20,215 bases of DNA from T1Sed10-7 sp047921175 (lineage in GTDB: Bacteria; Actinomycetota; Nitriliruptoria; Nitriliruptorales; Nitriliruptoraceae): assembly GCA_047921175.1 (NCBI GenBank), contig JBLRWQ010000053.1, positions 1 to 20,215 on the forward strand, written 5' to 3'. The notes below the pieces were generated by a model. That model was not told the DNA's origin, ran no database searches, and saw only the letters and a list, made by a program, of their open reading frames with translations. Shown here one piece after another: positions 1 through 7,592 of this stretch. Made by a program: the position numbers and the translations under genes. Each line of letters opens with the position of its first letter. Position 1 is the stretch's first letter.

Positions 1-747
1 GAGGCGCGGATCAAATCCACCGTCACCGCGCTGGGTGCGCCGCCGCTGGACGCTCCTACCGCACCGCTTTCCGGTGGCGAGAAACGCCGGGTGGCACTGT
101 GCCGCGCGCTGGCCTGCCAACCGGACCTGCTGCTGCTGGACGAGCCGACCAACCACCTCGACCTGGCCTCCCGCGATGTCCTCGAGGATGCCATCGGCGC
201 CTACCCCGGCACGGTCGTGCTCATCACCCACGACCGGCACGTGATCCGCTCGACCGCGGACGTCATCGTGGAGTTCGCGGGCGGAGGTCTGCGGGTCTTC
301 GAGGGCACCTACGAGGAGCTGCTGGAGCGGCGCGGGCTGGGGGCGCGGCCGGCCGGAGCCACCGCCGCCATCGGGGGTGGGGGCCCCCGCCCGACGGCCA
401 GCGCCGGCACGGGGGTGGCGCCGGCGCCGGGCGCCCGCGGCCCGGTGCATCGGGACCCGGACGCCAAGCGCCGCGAGGCCGAGCGACGCAACGCCCGGTA
501 CCGGGCCACCCGGACCCTCAAGCGCCAGGTCACCGACCTCGAGCGGCAGCTGACGACCGTCGAGTCCGAGATCGCGGAGCTGACCCGGACCCTGGCCGAT
601 CCGGACGTCTACGCCGACGGCGAGCAGGTCAAGCGGCTCGTGGCGCGCCACGGTGCCGCCAAGGACGAGGCCGCGGCGCTGCTCGAGCGCTGGGAGCGGG
701 CGCAGCTGGACCTCGAGGACGCGGAGGCCGCCGCCGACGCGGGCTGA
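1..747 (+). CDS. ABC-F family ATPase, C-terminal part (5' end outside window)
   Basis: The frame is open from the first base, so the start lies upstream. What remains is the end of an ATP-binding cassette: signature LSGGEKRR (visible residues 23-30), Walker B LLLLDEP (43-49) running into TNHLDL, and the switch segment LITHDRH. A low-complexity Gly/Pro/Ala linker follows (about residues 115-145), then a charged, heptad-like C-terminal helix pair (about 155-245). ABC-F proteins carry two cassettes and no membrane domain; they act on ribosomes or, for Uup-type members, also bind DNA through a C-terminal coiled coil. A cassette followed by a coiled coil and then the stop suggests this is the second cassette of a Uup-like member. 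It cannot be assigned to EttA, Uup or a resistance subtype without the missing half. The next gene starts 70 bp downstream with its own promoter-like box. Confidence 0.9.
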   Translation, partial: EARIKSTVTALGAPPLDAPTAPLSGGEKRRVALCRALACQPDLLLLDEPTNHLDLASRDVLEDAIGAYPGTVVLITHDRHVIRSTADVIVEFAGGGLRVFEGTYEELLERRGLGARPAGATAAIGGGGPRPTASAGTGVAPAPGARGPVHRDPDAKRREAERRNARYRATRTLKRQVTDLERQLTTVESEIAELTRTLADPDVYADGEQVKRLVARHGAAKDEAAALLERWERAQLDLEDAEAAADAG

Positions 748-757
748 CCGCCAGGAT

Positions 758-788
758 TTGGAGCGGACGCTCAAGGTTGTCCTAGGCT
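758..788 (+). promoter_or_regulatory. Putative promoter of the thiolase gene
   Basis: A TAGGCT -10 box (783-788) lies 29 bases before the GTG start, with TTGGAG (758-763) as a possible -35 at a long 19-bp spacing. The position would give a leader of about 20 nt holding the GAGGGAG ribosome site. The assignment rests on motif and position only. Confidence 0.4.
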
Positions 789-817
789 CGGTCTCCTCAG
801 CGACGAGGGAGTGCACC

Positions 818-1990
818 GTGACCGGGACCGCGTACTACGTCGACGGCGTCCGGGTGCCGATCGGGCGTGCCAGGGACACCGGCTACTACGCCCACACCCG
901 CGGGGACGACCTCGCCGTGCGGGCGATCCGCGCCCTGCTCGAGCGCAACCCCGGTGTGCCGCCGGACCGCGTCGACGACATCGCCTGGGCCGCCACCGCC
1001 CAGGTCGGCGACCAGGGCCTGACCCTCGGGCGCTCGCTGGCGATCCTGGCCGGGCTGGGCAAGGGCGTCCCCGGCTACGCGATCGACCGGATGTGCGCCG
1101 GCGCGATGACCGCGATCGTCAACGCCGCCAACGCGATCCGGGTCGGCGCGCAGGACCTGGTGCTCGCCGGTGGCGTCGAGCACATGGGCCACCACCCCAT
1201 GGGTGCCGAGGTGGACCCGAACCCGCGCTTCCTGTCGGACAAGCTGGTCGACCCGACCGCGCTGGTGATGGGCAACACCGCGGAGAACCTCCACGACGAC
1301 CACCCGGAGGTCACCCGCGAACGCTGCGACGCCTTCGCGCTGCTGTCGCAGCAGCGCACGGCCGCAGCCCAGGCCGACGGGGTGTTCGCCGACCATGTCG
1401 TCCCGATGACCGTCCGCACGCCGGAGGGCTGGCGGCTGGTCGACGTCGACGAACACCCCCGTCCGGAGACGACGCCTGCGTCGCTCGCGTCGCTGAACTC
1501 CCCGTTCCGCCCCGGCGGCCGGGTCACCGCCGGTAACGCCGCGGGGCTGAACGACGGCGCCGGGGGGGTGCTGCTCGCCTCCGAGCAGGCGGTCGAGGAG
1601 TACGGCCTGAGCCCGAGGATGAAGCTGGTCGACTACGCCTTCGTCGGGGTCGAACCCGAGACGATGGGCTACGGGCCGGTGCCCGCCACCGCCAAGGTGC
1701 TCGAGCGCAACGGGCTGACCATGGACGACATCGACGTCGTCGACATGAACGAGGCCTTCGCCGTCCAGTGCGTCACCTTCCTCGACGCCTTCGACCTGCC
1801 GCTCGACAGCCCCAAGGTCAACCCCTACGGCGGCGCGATCGCGCTGGGCCACCCGCTGGCCTTCTCCGGCGCGCGGCTCGCGATGCAGCTCGCCACCTAC
1901 CTCGAGCGCACCCCCGACGCGCAGCGCGGCATCACCACGATGTGTGTCGGCCTCGGCATGGGCGCCGCCGTGCTGTGGGAGCGCGCCTGA
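818..1990 (+). CDS. fadA: Acetyl-CoA acyltransferase (3-ketoacyl-CoA thiolase)
   Basis: This 390-residue thiolase performs the last step of beta-oxidation, cleaving 3-ketoacyl-CoA with CoA to acetyl-CoA and a shortened acyl-CoA. The nucleophilic cysteine sits in DRMCAGAM (Cys93), the catalytic histidine in GHPLAFSG (His345) and the second cysteine in TMCVGLGMG (Cys376); the NEAFA motif lies between. Length is normal for the family. The frame is open further upstream, but the GTG at 818 is chosen because GAGGGAG ends 7 bases before it and the family's usual N-terminus (AYYVDGVRVPIGR) begins there. The multifunctional fadB-like gene follows after 75 bp on the same strand, which is the standard FadA-FadB pairing. 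A biosynthetic acetoacetyl-CoA thiolase is the alternative, but the fadB neighbour argues for beta-oxidation. Confidence 0.93.
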   Translation: MTGTAYYVDGVRVPIGRARDTGYYAHTRGDDLAVRAIRALLERNPGVPPDRVDDIAWAATAQVGDQGLTLGRSLAILAGLGKGVPGYAIDRMCAGAMTAIVNAANAIRVGAQDLVLAGGVEHMGHHPMGAEVDPNPRFLSDKLVDPTALVMGNTAENLHDDHPEVTRERCDAFALLSQQRTAAAQADGVFADHVVPMTVRTPEGWRLVDVDEHPRPETTPASLASLNSPFRPGGRVTAGNAAGLNDGAGGVLLASEQAVEEYGLSPRMKLVDYAFVGVEPETMGYGPVPATAKVLERNGLTMDDIDVVDMNEAFAVQCVTFLDAFDLPLDSPKVNPYGGAIALGHPLAFSGARLAMQLATYLERTPDAQRGITTMCVGLGMGAAVLWERA

Positions 1991-1999
1991 CCTTCCGAC

Positions 2000-2024
2000 G
2001 GTGCCGGCCCGCCGCGCCGGCACC
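2000..2024 (+). other. Intercistronic stem-loop between fadA and fadB
   Basis: GGTGCCGGC (2000-2008) pairs perfectly with GCCGGCACC (2016-2024) around a 7-base loop. There is no T-tract, and the two flanking genes form a natural operon. It is therefore more likely a partial attenuator or mRNA-stability element than a full terminator. Confidence 0.45.
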
Positions 2025-2065
2025 GGCCAGGACCACCACGAGACGATCCGCCAGAGGAGCTCGAC

Positions 2066-4129
2066 GTGTCCGACCCCATCACCCGCTTCCACCTGACCTA
2101 CGCCGACCGGCCCGTGGGGCGGCTCGCCCTGCTCACCATGGACAACGGGGCGGACCACACCAAGCCGAACACCTTCGGCGGTGAGGCGCTGGCCTCCCTG
2201 GGCGCGGCACTGGACGAGCTCGAGGCCGCCGACGACGTCGCCGGCCTGCTGCTGACCGGTAAGCCGTTCATCTTCGCGGTCGGCGCGGACCTGAAGTCCT
2301 TCACCGGCATGACCCCGGAGCTGGCGCGTCAGGCCGGCGAACTCGGGCACGACGTGTTCGCCCGGCTGCAGGCCCTGCCGTTCCCGACGGTCGCGGCCAT
2401 CAACGGCGCCTGCATGGGCGGCGGGCTGGAGATCGCCCTGCACTGCGACGCGCGGACCCTGTCGACCGGCGCGCAGGTGCTGGCCTTCCCGGAGGTCTTC
2501 CTGTCGATCCTGCCGGCCTGGGGCGGGACCCAGCTCGCGCCCCGCATCGTCGGGATCCGCAACGCGATCGACACCATCATCATCAACCCGCTCAACACGA
2601 ACCGGACCATGAGCCCGAAGGAGGCCTTCGAGCGCGGCTACGCGGACCGGTTCTACGACTCGGCGACCTTCCTCGACGACTCGGTCGCCTTCCTCGAGCG
2701 GCTGATCGCCGGCGAGGAGACCATCGACCGCTCCGGGCTGGACCCGATGGAGGGCTTCGAGGAGGCCCGCAACAACGCACTCGGGATGATCGAGGGCAAG
2801 ACCGCCGGCGCGACCCCGGCGCCGATGCGGGCGCTCGAGCTGCTCGAGTTCGCCGCGCGCGGTGGGGACCTGGCGGAGGGCCGGAGCAAGGAGCAGGAGG
2901 CGCTGGCGGAGCTCCTGCCGGCCCGCCATGCCCAGGCGAGCGTCTACAGCTTCAACCTGACCCAGCAGCGGGTCAAGAAGCAGCCGGGCAAGCCGGACGT
3001 GCCCGCCCGACGCATCACGAAGGTCGCCATCGTCGGTGCCGGGCTGATGGGTGCCCAGATCGGCTCGCTGCACCTGCAGCGCCTCGAGGTCCCGCTGGTG
3101 ATGAAGGACATCGACGAGGGCGTGCTCGAGCGCTGCCGGGAGCACATCGAGGGCGAGCTCGACAAGCGGGTCGCCAAGGGTCGCATGAAGCCGGGCAAGG
3201 CCGACTTCCTCAAGTCGCTGGTGACCTACACGACCAGCTACGACGACGTGGCGGGCGCCGACTGGGTCATGGAGGCCGTGCTCGAGCGCATGGACCTGAA
3301 GCAGGCCATCTTCGCCGACCTCGAAGCGGTGCTCGACGAGGGTGCCGTGCTGGCGACCAACACCTCGTCGCTGTCGGTCACCGAGATGGCCGCCGGGCTC
3401 CAGCACCCCGAGCGGGTCGTGGGCTTCCACTTCTTCAACCCCGTCGCGGTGCTGCCGCTGGTGGAGGTGATCCGGCCCGAGCAGGTCAGCGACGAGGCCC
3501 TGTCGACCGCGTTCGACGTCGCGAAGAAGCTGCGCAAGTCCGCGGTGCTGTGCACGGACGCGCCGGCGTTCATCGTCAACCGCCTGCTGACCCGCTTCCT
3601 CGGCGGCTCCATCGAGGCGCTCCGGTCCGGCAACTCCTTCCAGGAGATCGACGACGCGATCCGACGGCTCGGGCTGCCGATGGGGCCGTTCGTGCTGCTC
3701 GGGCTGGTCGGCCTCCAGGTCGCCCTGCACACCGCGGAGACCCTGGAGGAGGCCTTCGGGGAGCGCTTCGCCATCGACCCGGCCTTCCGGGCGATCGCCG
3801 GCTCGGGTCGTCCCGGCATCTACGACTGGGCGGCCGGTGGCGCGGTCTACGACGACATCGCTGCGGCCGTCGAGGTCGAGGAGGGCGCGACGCCGCTGAC
3901 CGCGGACGAGATCCGCGCGAAGGCCGTCGAGGCGGTCGCCGACGAGGCGCGCCGCATGCTCGACGACGGCGTCGTCGCCGACGCCCGCGACATCGACACC
4001 GCCATGCTGCTCGGGGCCGGCTGGCCGTTCTTCAACGGCGGCATCTGCCTCTACCTCGACCAGACCGGGGTGTCGGAGCGGCTGTTCGGCCGGCCCTTCG
4101 TGACCGCCGAGGACCACGGCCGCCGGTGA
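2066..4129 (+). CDS. fadB: Multifunctional beta-oxidation enzyme: enoyl-CoA hydratase / 3-hydroxyacyl-CoA dehydrogenase
   Basis: This 687-residue fusion has a crotonase domain (about 1-210), a linker, an NAD-binding 3-hydroxyacyl-CoA dehydrogenase domain (about 315-500) and a C-terminal dehydrogenase domain (about 500-687). The crotonase part shows the oxyanion-hole segment ACMGGGLE with Glu122 and a second acid in FPEV (Glu143), matching the two catalytic glutamates of FadB with one extra residue between them. The dehydrogenase part shows GAGLMG (324-329), catalytic His455 in GFHFFNP and Glu467, with the same 12-residue spacing as in FadB. It hydrates 2-enoyl-CoA and oxidises the product with NAD. 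The GTG start is fixed by GAGGAGCTCGAC just upstream. With the thiolase it should form the trifunctional complex. Size and domain order match the FadB/HadhA group. Confidence 0.94.
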   Translation: MSDPITRFHLTYADRPVGRLALLTMDNGADHTKPNTFGGEALASLGAALDELEAADDVAGLLLTGKPFIFAVGADLKSFTGMTPELARQAGELGHDVFARLQALPFPTVAAINGACMGGGLEIALHCDARTLSTGAQVLAFPEVFLSILPAWGGTQLAPRIVGIRNAIDTIIINPLNTNRTMSPKEAFERGYADRFYDSATFLDDSVAFLERLIAGEETIDRSGLDPMEGFEEARNNALGMIEGKTAGATPAPMRALELLEFAARGGDLAEGRSKEQEALAELLPARHAQASVYSFNLTQQRVKKQPGKPDVPARRITKVAIVGAGLMGAQIGSLHLQRLEVPLVMKDIDEGVLERCREHIEGELDKRVAKGRMKPGKADFLKSLVTYTTSYDDVAGADWVMEAVLERMDLKQAIFADLEAVLDEGAVLATNTSSLSVTEMAAGLQHPERVVGFHFFNPVAVLPLVEVIRPEQVSDEALSTAFDVAKKLRKSAVLCTDAPAFIVNRLLTRFLGGSIEALRSGNSFQEIDDAIRRLGLPMGPFVLLGLVGLQVALHTAETLEEAFGERFAIDPAFRAIAGSGRPGIYDWAAGGAVYDDIAAAVEVEEGATPLTADEIRAKAVEAVADEARRMLDDGVVADARDIDTAMLLGAGWPFFNGGICLYLDQTGVSERLFGRPFVTAEDHGRR

Positions 4130-4155
4130 CCCTGCGTGTGTATCCGCCCGCAGGG
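4130..4155 (+). terminator. Probable terminator of the fadA-fadB operon
   Basis: CCCTGCG directly after the fadB stop codon pairs with CGCAGGG (4149-4155) around a 12-base loop. Only two T residues follow, so this is a weak, U-poor hairpin of the kind common in GC-rich actinobacteria. Confidence 0.4.
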
Positions 4156-4184
4156 TTGCCGAGCGGCCCCGGCGGGTGCATGCT
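4156..4184 (+). promoter_or_regulatory. Candidate promoter of the surface-protein gene
   Basis: TTGCCG (4156-4161) and CATGCT (4179-4184) are separated by exactly 17 bp. If used, transcription would begin near 4191 and leave a leader of about 180 nt, far longer than other leaders in this window. The -10 box is weaker than the TANNNT boxes seen elsewhere here. Confidence 0.3.
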
Positions 4185-4190
4185 GTGGGT

Positions 4191-4373
4191 GACGGGCACG
4201 CAGGTGCCCGCTGCACAGGTGCACGAGGGGACGCGTTGATCCCCGAGCCGTGAACCGGTCGCCAGGTGCGTCACGGGGGCACACGACGGCTCGAGGGGAG
4301 CCAATGGCGAGACCGACCCCAGGACCGATACCACGTCGGCCCGCGGGCCGGCTCGACCATGAGGTTCTGGATC
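4191..4373 (+). promoter_or_regulatory. Long structured 5' leader of the surface-protein gene
   Basis: The leader holds several stem-loops. GGGCAC/GTGCCC (4194-4209) has a GCAG loop. A seven-base helix GAGCCGT (4245-4251) pairs with ACGGCTC (4286-4292), and CCGTGA/TCACGG (4248-4276) competes with it. A downstream hairpin GGCTC/GAGCC (4288-4302) shares bases with the long helix and contains a Shine-Dalgarno-like GAGGGG. Pairings of the GGCTC segment are mutually exclusive, as expected of a switch or attenuator. It does not match any riboswitch consensus I know. Confidence 0.35.
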
Positions 4374-5948
4374 ATGAGAGCGACACGGCGGAAGACCGCC
4401 ACCGTGGTCGCCCTGGCGGTACTGGCGCTGTCGGTGCTCATCCCCGTCAGCGCGGGCGCCGAGGTGACCGAGCAGCACTGTCCCGGTGCCAACGAGGCCA
4501 ACGCCCCGGCGGTCCCGGAGGGGTACGAGGTCCTCGACAAGGTCGAGGCACTCAGCACCGAACTGGACGACGTCGTCAGCGACGCCGACCACGTGTGCGT
4601 CAAGGGTGGTCCGTACGCGAGCGGGATCGTCGAGCCCGAGGGCCGGACCCTGCGGGAGATCCTGGAGGACGCCGGCATCACCGTCGGGACGGAGAACGTG
4701 CCCGGCGTCAGCTACTACCTGACCTACCGCCGGCCGACGGTGGAGGTCACGGTCACGATCGCCAAGGCGTGGACCGGTGACCTGGACGGCGCCCCCGAGG
4801 GCGCGGCACCCCGCTTCACCGTCAGCCTGAACGGCATGAGCCAGGAGGTCGGGGTCGACGAGATCGCGACCTTCGCGGGGCTGCTGCCCGGGGAGAGCTA
4901 CACGATCACGTGGGAGGAGCTCGTCGGCTCGCTGCCGGCGCCGTTCCTCGATGATGCCGGCAACCTGTGCTCGTTCGACGCGGGCAGCTCCGCGATCTCC
5001 GGCGAGGAGACCGTCGTCGCCGGTGGCCTGCTGGTGCTCGACGTCGAGGTGCCGCTGCCGCAGGCCTTCGCCTTCACGGCGGAGAACGCCTACGACTGCG
5101 TGCCGACCACCGGACCTGCCGAGGTCCAGGTCAGCAAGATCTGGACGGTCGACGGGGAGGAGCTGACGGAGGTGCCCGACGGGGTCGCGGTGTCCTTCGA
5201 GGTCAGCGTGGGGGAGCAGACCGAGACCCTGGCCGGTGACGGGGTGGTCGTGTTCGACGGGCTCGAGCTCGGCGTCGCCTACCCGGTGGCGGTCGAGGAG
5301 GTCGCCATCGACGGCCTGGACCTGGACGACCTGGGTGAGGGCTGTGAGCTCGTGTCCCAGGACGTGGTGCTGTCCGCCGAGACCGTCACGCCGGGCGGGG
5401 ACGACCTGGTGACCGCCGAGGTCACCAACGCCTACCTCTGCACGTCGGTGCAGCCGCGTGTGTTGACCTCCGTGGAGATCCAGGCCGCGAAGACCTGGTT
5501 CCGGACCTCGACCGCCGGGCTGGTGGAGCTCACGTCGGTGCCCACGACCGCGGCGCCTCGCTACGAGGTCGTCCTGCGTGGTGGCCCGGACGGTGACCTG
5601 GTCGGTGTCTACCTGGTGGAGCCGGGGGACGAGCTGCTCGTCACCGGCCTCATCGAGGGTGCGTCCTACCGGATGACCTGGGAGGAGGTCGACCCCCTGG
5701 CCGCCTTCGACCTGGGTGCCGAGCGCTGCACCTGGAGCGGGGCCGACTCCGTGTACTTCGGGTCCGAGGAGTTCATCGCGGGTGACGTCGACACGGTGAC
5801 CTTCGCCGGGGTCAACGCCTACACGTGTGTCGAGGTGCAGGGCACCGTCCTGCCGCAGACCGGCGTGTCCGCGGTCTGGCTGAGCCTGCTCGGCCTGTTG
5901 GGCCTCGGGCTCGGTGGCGGGCTGCTCGGCGGCCGCCGTCGCAGCTGA
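4374..5948 (+). CDS. Secreted, sortase-anchored (LPQTG) protein with three CnaB-like repeats
   Basis: A 524-residue surface protein. Residues 1-29 form a signal peptide with RRK followed by a hydrophobic core, probably cut after VSAGA. Residues 30-120 form an unrecognised domain with Cys36 and Cys75. Three beta-rich repeats follow (about 125-243, 248-357, 365-486). Each begins with KxW (Lys131, Lys255, Lys373), has a central EE after an aromatic/Val strand (181, 308, 437) and ends in NAYxC (Asn238, Asn352, Asn481). That is the Lys-Glu-Asn layout of CnaB/SpaA-type isopeptide domains. Each repeat also has a Cys pair (199/242, 324/356, 452/485). The C-terminus has LPQTG (493-497), a hydrophobic helix and an RRRS tail. 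The ATG at 4374 is chosen for GAGG nine bases before it; ATG 4359 in the same frame is possible. The ligand is unknown. The repeats resemble the DUF5979 type, which I have not tested. Confidence 0.8.
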   Translation: MRATRRKTATVVALAVLALSVLIPVSAGAEVTEQHCPGANEANAPAVPEGYEVLDKVEALSTELDDVVSDADHVCVKGGPYASGIVEPEGRTLREILEDAGITVGTENVPGVSYYLTYRRPTVEVTVTIAKAWTGDLDGAPEGAAPRFTVSLNGMSQEVGVDEIATFAGLLPGESYTITWEELVGSLPAPFLDDAGNLCSFDAGSSAISGEETVVAGGLLVLDVEVPLPQAFAFTAENAYDCVPTTGPAEVQVSKIWTVDGEELTEVPDGVAVSFEVSVGEQTETLAGDGVVVFDGLELGVAYPVAVEEVAIDGLDLDDLGEGCELVSQDVVLSAETVTPGGDDLVTAEVTNAYLCTSVQPRVLTSVEIQAAKTWFRTSTAGLVELTSVPTTAAPRYEVVLRGGPDGDLVGVYLVEPGDELLVTGLIEGASYRMTWEEVDPLAAFDLGAERCTWSGADSVYFGSEEFIAGDVDTVTFAGVNAYTCVEVQGTVLPQTGVSAVWLSLLGLLGLGLGGGLLGGRRRS

Positions 5949-5997
5949 GATGATCGACGGGACCGGTTGCGGCCGCTCCCGTGGACACCCGACACCC

Positions 5998-6029
5998 CCG
6001 GTGGGGCGGCCAGCAGGCCGCCCCACCGG
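5998..6029 (+). terminator. Strong hairpin terminator after the surface-protein gene
   Basis: A perfect 14-bp stem (5998-6011 with 6016-6029) closes a four-base AGCA loop, about 50 bases after the stop codon. No T-tract follows. The stem strength and the position between two independent genes support termination. Confidence 0.65.
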
Positions 6030-6061
6030 CCGCAGGGACCGGGTTGGCGACCCATCGCGGC

Positions 6062-6067
6062 TAGCGT
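6062..6067 (+). promoter_or_regulatory. Putative -10 box of the malic enzyme gene
   Basis: TAGCGT lies 31 bases before the ATG and just after the terminator hairpin of the preceding gene. No clear -35 is seen at 16-19 bp. The same hexamer precedes gltA and the short-chain dehydrogenase gene. Confidence 0.4.
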
Positions 6068-6098
6068 GACGGCGCCGCCGAACCCGGAGCCCCTCTCG

Positions 6099-7520
6099 AT
6101 GACGATCCCGTCGCAGGTCCAGCCGACCGCGTCCTACTCCCTCACCCTGCGCCTGTACGTCGCCGCCGACGACCCGACGGCGATCGGGCTCATCACCACC
6201 GCGATCGGTGCCGCTGACGGCGCGGTCACCGGGATGGACTTCGTCGAGACCGCGGGGGAGCGCCTCACCCTCGACGTGACGGTGAACGCCGCCAACGACG
6301 AGCACGGCGAGCGCATCGCCGCGGCGGTCGATGCCCTCGATACGGTCACGGTGCACCGGGTCAGCGACCGGACGTTCCTGCTGCACCTCAGGGGCAAGCT
6401 GGAGGTGCAGCCGACCATCCCGCTGCGCACGCGCGACGACCTGTCGATGGCCTACACCCCGGGCGTCGCCCGGGTCTGCCGGGCGCTGGCAGCGCATCCG
6501 GAGGACGCTCGCACGCTGACGATCAAGGCCAACACGGTCGCCATCGTCACCGATGGCTCCGCCGTCCTCGGGCTCGGCGACATCGGGGCGACCGCCGCCA
6601 TCCCGGTCATGGAGGGCAAGGCGGCGCTGTTCAAGCGGTTCGCGGGGATCGACGCCTGGCCGGTCTGCCTCGACACCACCGACGTCGACGAGATCGTGCG
6701 GACGGTCGTGGCGATGGCGCCGGTCTACGGCGGCATCAACCTCGAGGACATCGCCGCACCACGCTGCTTCGAGGTGGAGGCCCGACTCCGGGAGGCGCTC
6801 GACATCCCGGTCTTCCACGACGACCAGCACGGCACCGCGATCGTCGTCCTGGCAGCCCTCCTGAACGCGCTCCGCGTGGTCGGCAAGGACCTCACCGAGG
6901 TATCGGTCGCGATGTCCGGCGCCGGCGCCGCGGGGGTCGCGATCGCGAACCTGCTGCTGCGCGAAGGGGTCGGCGACCTCGTGCTCAGCGACATCAACGG
7001 CATCCTCGCCGCTGACGAGCCTCGCGGCGTGCCCGTGCTCGATGACCTGGCGCAGCGCACCAACCGCGACCGCCGGCACGGGGGACTCGCCGACGCCGTC
7101 CGCGGCGCGGACGTGTTCATCGGGGTCAGCGCCCCGGACCTGCTCACGCTCGAGGACATCCGCACCATGGCGGCCGAGCCGATCGTGTTCGCGCTGGCCA
7201 ACCCGGATCCGGAGATCGACCCGTTCCTGGCGCGCCAGGTCGCCGCGGTGGTCGCGACCGGGCGCAGCGACCAGCCGAACCAGATCAACAACGTGCTGGC
7301 GTTCCCCGGCGTGTTCCGCGGGGCGCTGGATGCCCGCGCGACCACCATCACCGAGGCCATGAAGTCCGCTGCGGCGCGGGCGCTGGCGGCCGTCGTCACC
7401 GACGAGGAGCTGCGCGCCTCCTACATCGTGCCGAGCGTGTTCAACGACCGGGTCATCACCGTGGTCGCCGACGCGGTCCGACGTGAGGTCGAGCGCTCGG
7501 GCGACAGGGCGGGTGGCTGA
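6099..7520 (+). CDS. Malic enzyme with N-terminal ACT-like domain
   Basis: This 473-residue protein oxidatively decarboxylates malate to pyruvate with NAD or NADP. Residues 12-88 (SYSLTLRLYVAADDP onward) look like an ACT-type regulatory domain. The malic enzyme core follows, with catalytic Tyr119 in AYTPGVARVC, Lys174 in MEGKAALF, metal ligands in NLEDI (Glu216, Asp217) and FHDDQHGT (Asp242 region), and the dinucleotide motif GAGAAG (274-279). The ATG at 6099 has GGAG nine bases upstream; GTG 6066 would also be in frame but overlaps the likely -10 box. Cofactor choice is not clear from the sequence, although the aspartate in LSDINGI leans toward NAD. The gene converges on citrate synthase, so both enzymes of the pyruvate/acetyl-CoA node sit together. 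An ACT-like domain suggests control by a small ligand, identity unknown. Confidence 0.9.
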   Translation: MTIPSQVQPTASYSLTLRLYVAADDPTAIGLITTAIGAADGAVTGMDFVETAGERLTLDVTVNAANDEHGERIAAAVDALDTVTVHRVSDRTFLLHLRGKLEVQPTIPLRTRDDLSMAYTPGVARVCRALAAHPEDARTLTIKANTVAIVTDGSAVLGLGDIGATAAIPVMEGKAALFKRFAGIDAWPVCLDTTDVDEIVRTVVAMAPVYGGINLEDIAAPRCFEVEARLREALDIPVFHDDQHGTAIVVLAALLNALRVVGKDLTEVSVAMSGAGAAGVAIANLLLREGVGDLVLSDINGILAADEPRGVPVLDDLAQRTNRDRRHGGLADAVRGADVFIGVSAPDLLTLEDIRTMAAEPIVFALANPDPEIDPFLARQVAAVVATGRSDQPNQINNVLAFPGVFRGALDARATTITEAMKSAAARALAAVVTDEELRASYIVPSVFNDRVITVVADAVRREVERSGDRAGG

Positions 7521-7525
7521 ACGGC

Positions 7526-7554
7526 TCGGGGGCCGACCCGTGGCCGACCCCCGA
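7526..7554. terminator. Hairpin in the malic enzyme / gltA convergent gap (first)
   Basis: TCGGGGG (7526-7532) pairs with CCCCCGA (7548-7554) directly after the malic enzyme stop codon. It probably ends the plus-strand transcript. Confidence 0.5.
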
Positions 7555-7563
7555 ACGGATCCT

Positions 7564-7583
7564 CGTGGGGTGTCACCCCCACG
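7564..7583. terminator. Hairpin in the malic enzyme / gltA convergent gap (second)
   Basis: CGTGGGG (7564-7570) pairs with CCCCACG (7577-7583) around a six-base loop, ten bases past the gltA stop on the minus strand. Its position suggests it ends gltA transcription, and it may work in both directions. Confidence 0.5.
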
Positions 7584-7592
7584 GCGCGGCGC

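Noticed and set aside
653..817. Upstream extension of the thiolase frame
   Set aside because: It would overlap the ABC-F gene, and the family N-terminus and ribosome site both point to GTG 818.
797..4216. Open frame of 1139 codons on the minus strand, antisense to fadA and fadB
   Set aside because: It is a shadow of GC-rich codon use; the sequence is Arg/Gly/Val/Asp-rich with no family features, and the plus-strand genes are certain.
4191..4373. Known riboswitch (cyclic di-GMP, cyclic di-AMP, cobalamin, SAM) in the surface-protein leader
   Set aside because: Conserved cores of these classes, such as the CAGCTAAC segment of the cyclic di-AMP type or the B12 box, are not present.
4304..4780. 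Frame starting at ATG 4304 behind a good ribosome site
   Set aside because: Its product is Arg/Gly-rich and runs out of frame over the signal peptide and first domain of the surface protein. The start itself is kept as part of a finding about the leader.
4032..7079. Open frame of 1015 codons on the minus strand across the surface protein and malic enzyme genes
   Set aside because: It crosses two real genes, two terminators and a promoter region, with no recognisable domain.
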